Position numbers and translations under genes: made by a program. A stretch of 64,000 nucleotides of DNA, taken from Streptomyces sp. NBC_01454. GTDB lineage: Bacteria > Actinomycetota > Actinomycetes > Streptomycetales > Streptomycetaceae. Shown here piece by piece: positions 61,700 through 64,000 of the stretch; position 1 is the first letter of the stretch; each line of letters opens with the position of its first letter. Under the pieces are notes generated by a model. The model searched no databases, had not been told where the DNA came from, and saw only the letters and a list, made by a program, of their open reading frames with translations. Location of the stretch: contig NZ_CP109461.1 of NCBI RefSeq assembly GCF_036227565.1, positions 434,001 to 498,000 on the forward strand, in the 5' to 3' direction.

Positions 61700-63533
61700 C
61701 GCCTTGCAGGAGGAGGCTTCAAACCCCCACATGCTGCGGAAGCGGTGACGCGACCGTGGTGAGCGATGTGGAAAAGGCGCCCGAGAGGCGTCAGGTAGGG
61801 ATCAGGAAGACGAACGCAAGTGAACCACTGCTGAAGTGTCGTTATGGAGAATCAAGTGGCATCGAAACCGGGCCCTGAGATTGTGTCCGGGATAAGCCTG
61901 ACGGGAAACCTGTCTACTGGTCAGGCGGTGTCCGGCATGGAGGTGGCGTGAGCCTGATCTGCCGCTCTCGCATGGAACGTGGGAAGGCACGTCCCGACAC
62001 AGCACTCGCCCAAGGGGAGTGCGAGAGGGAGCCCTCCAAGCGGCTGAACCGCAAGGAGCTGAGTACCGTCGCGGGACGCGTTGGCGGACCGGTCCGTAGT
62101 AGTGCCGAAGCCTCTGTAATGGGGGTGGAGCGAAGGGACCGGGTCATCCGTGGCTGTGTGTGTCAGGTCAACCGGACGTTCTCCGGGAGGAGCCGATGGA
62201 CAAGCTGAAAGCACCGGACAAGCCGTTCAGTATCTCCAAGTGGGAAGTACTGGAGGCATATCGGGAGGTGAAAAGGAATCAGGGAGCACCAGGGGTGGAT
62301 GGGCAGTCCATCGACGACTTCGAGGAGGATCTGAAGGGCAACCTTTATAGAATCTGGAACAGGATGTCGTCAGGGACGTACTTTCCTCCTCCGGTGCGTG
62401 CGGTGGAGATCCCGAAGCAGCATGGTGGAGGCACGAGAATGCTCGGCATTCCCACCGTGGCGGATCGTGTGGCGCAAACCGTAGTAGCCAGACACCTGGC
62501 AGTCCGCGTGGAGCCTGTGTTCCACAAGGATTCCTACGGATATCGACCTTATCGGTCGGCCCTTGACGCGGTGGAAACCTGCCGACGGCGCTGCTGGAAG
62601 GACAACTGGGTTATCGATCTCGATATTCAGAAGTTCTTCGACAGCGTCCGGTGGGACCTCGTTGTCAAGGCTGTGGAGGCTCACACCGACGCCGTTTGGG
62701 TGAAGTTGTATGTTAAGCGGTGGCTCGAAGCGCCGCTTCAACTGCCCGACGGCACCTTGCAGAAGCGGAGCCAAGGAACCTCTCAGGGATCGGCGGTTTC
62801 GCCCGTGCTGGCGAACCTGTTCATGCACTACGCGTTTGACATGTGGCTCGCCCGGAACCACCCGGACGTCACGTTCGAACGCTATGCCGACGACGCGGTC
62901 GTGCACTGCATCAACATCCGCCAGGCGCGGAGGGTGTTGGCAGGGCTCACGGACAGGATGGAAGAAGTCGGGCTGCGGCTGCATCCCGACAAGACCAGGA
63001 TCGTGTACCTCAAGGATGGGAGGCGACGTGGCTCGTACGAGAACACGTCGTTCACCTTCCTCGGATTCACGTTCCGAGCCCGCGGGGCGCGGAACAGGGA
63101 CGGTGAGAACTTCACCAGCTTCCTGCCCGCGATCAGCAAGGACGCCAAGAAGAAGATCAGCCGGGAAGTCCGCTCGTGGCGGCTGCACCGGAAGACCCAG
63201 TTCACCTTCACCGAACTCGCCCAGCGGATCAACCCCGTTGTACGCGGGTGGATGCAGTACTTCGGCGCGTTCTGTCGCTCCGCGCTGTATCCCCTCCTCC
63301 AGCGCATTAATGCCTACCTGTTGCGCTGGGTCCGCAGGAAGTACAAGCGGCTCCGGGCATTCAAGAAGGCCCACAGGTGCTGGAAACGCGTGATCCGCCA
63401 GTACCCCAGGCTCTTCGCCCACTGGGCATGGATGCCGGACGTGTGGTGACCAGGACGACAAGAGCGGAGTGACGAGAGATTGTCACGCTCCGTTCTGAGG
63501 GAGCCCGGAGGTGAGATCCCTCCGGGCCACCCG
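61700..63533 (+). ncRNA. Group II intron 2, tandem to intron 1
   Basis: It starts directly after domain VI of intron 1 and repeats its layout: a shared GAGGCTTCAAAC-type 5' region, a long conserved leader, and the RT gene. Domain V is at 63462-63495 (GAGCGGAGTGACGAGAGATT, then GTCACGCTCCGTTC). Domain VI is the GAGCCCGGAGG / CCCTCCGGGC stem (63501-63527) with a candidate branch A in GGCCACCC. Edges are approximate. After it, IS21 right-arm sequence resumes. Confidence 0.75.
62196..63449 (+). CDS. Group II intron reverse transcriptase/maturase 2
   Basis: The ATG at 62196 follows GGGAGGAG. The 417-residue protein is strongly similar to RT 1: VKRNQGAPGVDGQSIDDF, DSYGYRPYRSALDAV, VIDLDIQKFFDSV, a QGSAVSPVLANLFMHYAFD segment, YADDAVVHC, and the X domain RINPVVRGWMQYFGAFCRSA. 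It also lacks an endonuclease domain. Both genes are full length with no stops. Divergence in the third codon position and leader shows they are related but distinct introns, not a recent tandem copy. Confidence 0.93.
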   Translation: MDKLKAPDKPFSISKWEVLEAYREVKRNQGAPGVDGQSIDDFEEDLKGNLYRIWNRMSSGTYFPPPVRAVEIPKQHGGGTRMLGIPTVADRVAQTVVARHLAVRVEPVFHKDSYGYRPYRSALDAVETCRRRCWKDNWVIDLDIQKFFDSVRWDLVVKAVEAHTDAVWVKLYVKRWLEAPLQLPDGTLQKRSQGTSQGSAVSPVLANLFMHYAFDMWLARNHPDVTFERYADDAVVHCINIRQARRVLAGLTDRMEEVGLRLHPDKTRIVYLKDGRRRGSYENTSFTFLGFTFRARGARNRDGENFTSFLPAISKDAKKKISREVRSWRLHRKTQFTFTELAQRINPVVRGWMQYFGAFCRSALYPLLQRINAYLLRWVRRKYKRLRAFKKAHRCWKRVIRQYPRLFAHWAWMPDVW

Positions 63534-63589
63534 ACCCTGCTGTTCTTCACCCGCTCAAGCGTCGCCGAGCAGGACCTGTCGGGGCGAGC

Positions 63590-63680
63590 GGGGAGAAAAC
63601 TGGCCGTACGCGGGGAACCCCGTGGCCATCAGTGGGGCCTTAAATGGCCGCCTATGGGGAGCTTGTCACGGCCGCCGTCA
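63590..63680. repeat. IS21 right terminal repeats
   Basis: CTGGCCGTACGCGGGGAAC, TGGCCATCAGTGGGGCC and TGGCCGCCTATGGGGAGC are inverted counterparts of the left-end repeats. They end in CCGCCGTCA at 63680, which pairs with the left TGTCAACGGCC. Confidence 0.85.
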
Positions 63681-64000
63681 GAGCTGTTCGAGGGTGATGA
63701 CCGCGAACGTGTGACGCAGGAGGTGTGCATGAGCTCGCAGAGCCAGGCCGGTCTCCTCGCATCGGCGGTTGGCGTCGGTGAACATGTCCTTCCACGTCGA
63801 CAAGGACAACGGCAGCCCGCTCTCGCCGAGCCAGAACATCGCGGGCTCGAGGCCGTCCTCGGTATCCACCAGGAGCCGGCGCCGCTCGCGCGGGTTGAGG
63901 AGCCTGACGTTCACCTTCTCGCTGCGGTTGATGCCGCTCGTGTACCGAGCCATGTGTGGGGTTCGCGGATCATCGATCACGATCGGACGCCGGATCTTTC
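63681..64000 (-). pseudogene. N-terminal-side part of tyrosine recombinase A3 (window edge)
   Basis: The gene enters from beyond the window (the frame is open at 64000) and reads PIVIDDPRTPHMARYTSGIN, LVDTEDGLEPAMFWLGESGL, then HLLRHTFAVITLEQL, ending at the IS21 edge. It resumes at 57252 as LQRGHIADLAD. The LLRHTF box is the second catalytic Arg motif. The start codon and first Arg lie outside the window. Confidence 0.85.

Larger units (their letters stand above)
57253..63680 (-). mobile_element. IS21-family element carrying two group II introns
   Basis: The left end (57253-57334) has three tandem copies of a ~24-bp motif (AGTTCTCCCC...CGGCCAG type). The right end (63590-63680) has the same motifs inverted (CTGGCCG...GGGGA). 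These are typical multiple terminal repeats of IS21 elements. istA and istB lie at the left. Between istA and the right end, 3.7 kb of group II intron DNA is inserted, so the IS is 6.4 kb instead of about 2.6 kb. GAGCT flanks both sides (57246-57250, 63681-63685). Confidence 0.85.

Overview
The window is high-GC actinobacterial DNA, almost certainly Streptomyces: many GTG/TTG starts, ATGA/GTGA gene overlaps, mycothiol-type and PIG-L-type enzymes, and actinobacterial transposase families. It looks like an accessory chromosome region or a large plasmid. Intact cargo genes alternate with a dense graveyard of gene relics and nested mobile elements. No tRNA, rRNA or CRISPR was seen.

Region 1 (1-24.4 kb) holds two polymer-synthesis modules. 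The window opens inside a Pls/PosA-type single-module NRPS (partial adenylation domain, carrier domain, three membrane-segment pairs and three beta-helix domains). Its specificity residues read close to the lysine code, which suggests an epsilon-poly-L-lysine-like polycation synthetase. It is translationally coupled to an exported M1 aminopeptidase. A PepSY membrane protein and a GT39-type membrane glycosyltransferase follow. After an IS-rich stretch (IS1182-type, IS5-type with a -1 frameshift, and relics of a P-type ATPase, a two-component system, IstA and a phosphoribosyltransferase) comes an exported alpha/beta hydrolase. Then comes a five-gene operon: a HAMP-type membrane protein, PgsB, PgsC, an NlpC/P60 hydrolase and a second GT39 protein. 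This operon looks like a poly-gamma-glutamate (polyanion) system.

Region 2 (24.4-32.3 kb) is an eroded integrative element. It holds a tyrosine integrase, an excisionase-like gene, a Fic protein, a TPR relic, duplicated phosphoribosyltransferase relics, an XRE relic and a relic group II intron lying next to a truncated RmlD-like gene.

Region 3 (32.4-40.7 kb) is a sugar or amino-acid modification cluster: an RmlD-like reductase, a frameshifted GNAT, UDP-glucose-type dehydrogenase, class III aminotransferase, a sirtuin-like protein, a divergent TPR regulator, a second GNAT, and the C-terminal half of a PIG-L deacetylase.

Region 4 (40.7-64 kb) is built from large tyrosine-recombinase trios of Tn554/RIT type (types A, B, C plus a small TnpC-like D). 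One rightward set is A1-B1(broken)-A2-B2-C2(truncated). One leftward set is A3-B3-C3-D3. The PIG-L gene is the apparent integration target: its two halves abut the two sets and now lie in opposite orientation, which implies an inversion. The leftward set was later broken twice. C3 is split by a DDE/AAA transposon (51.6-55.0 kb). A3 is split by an IS21 element (57.25-63.68 kb) that itself carries two tandem group II introns, giving three-level nesting.
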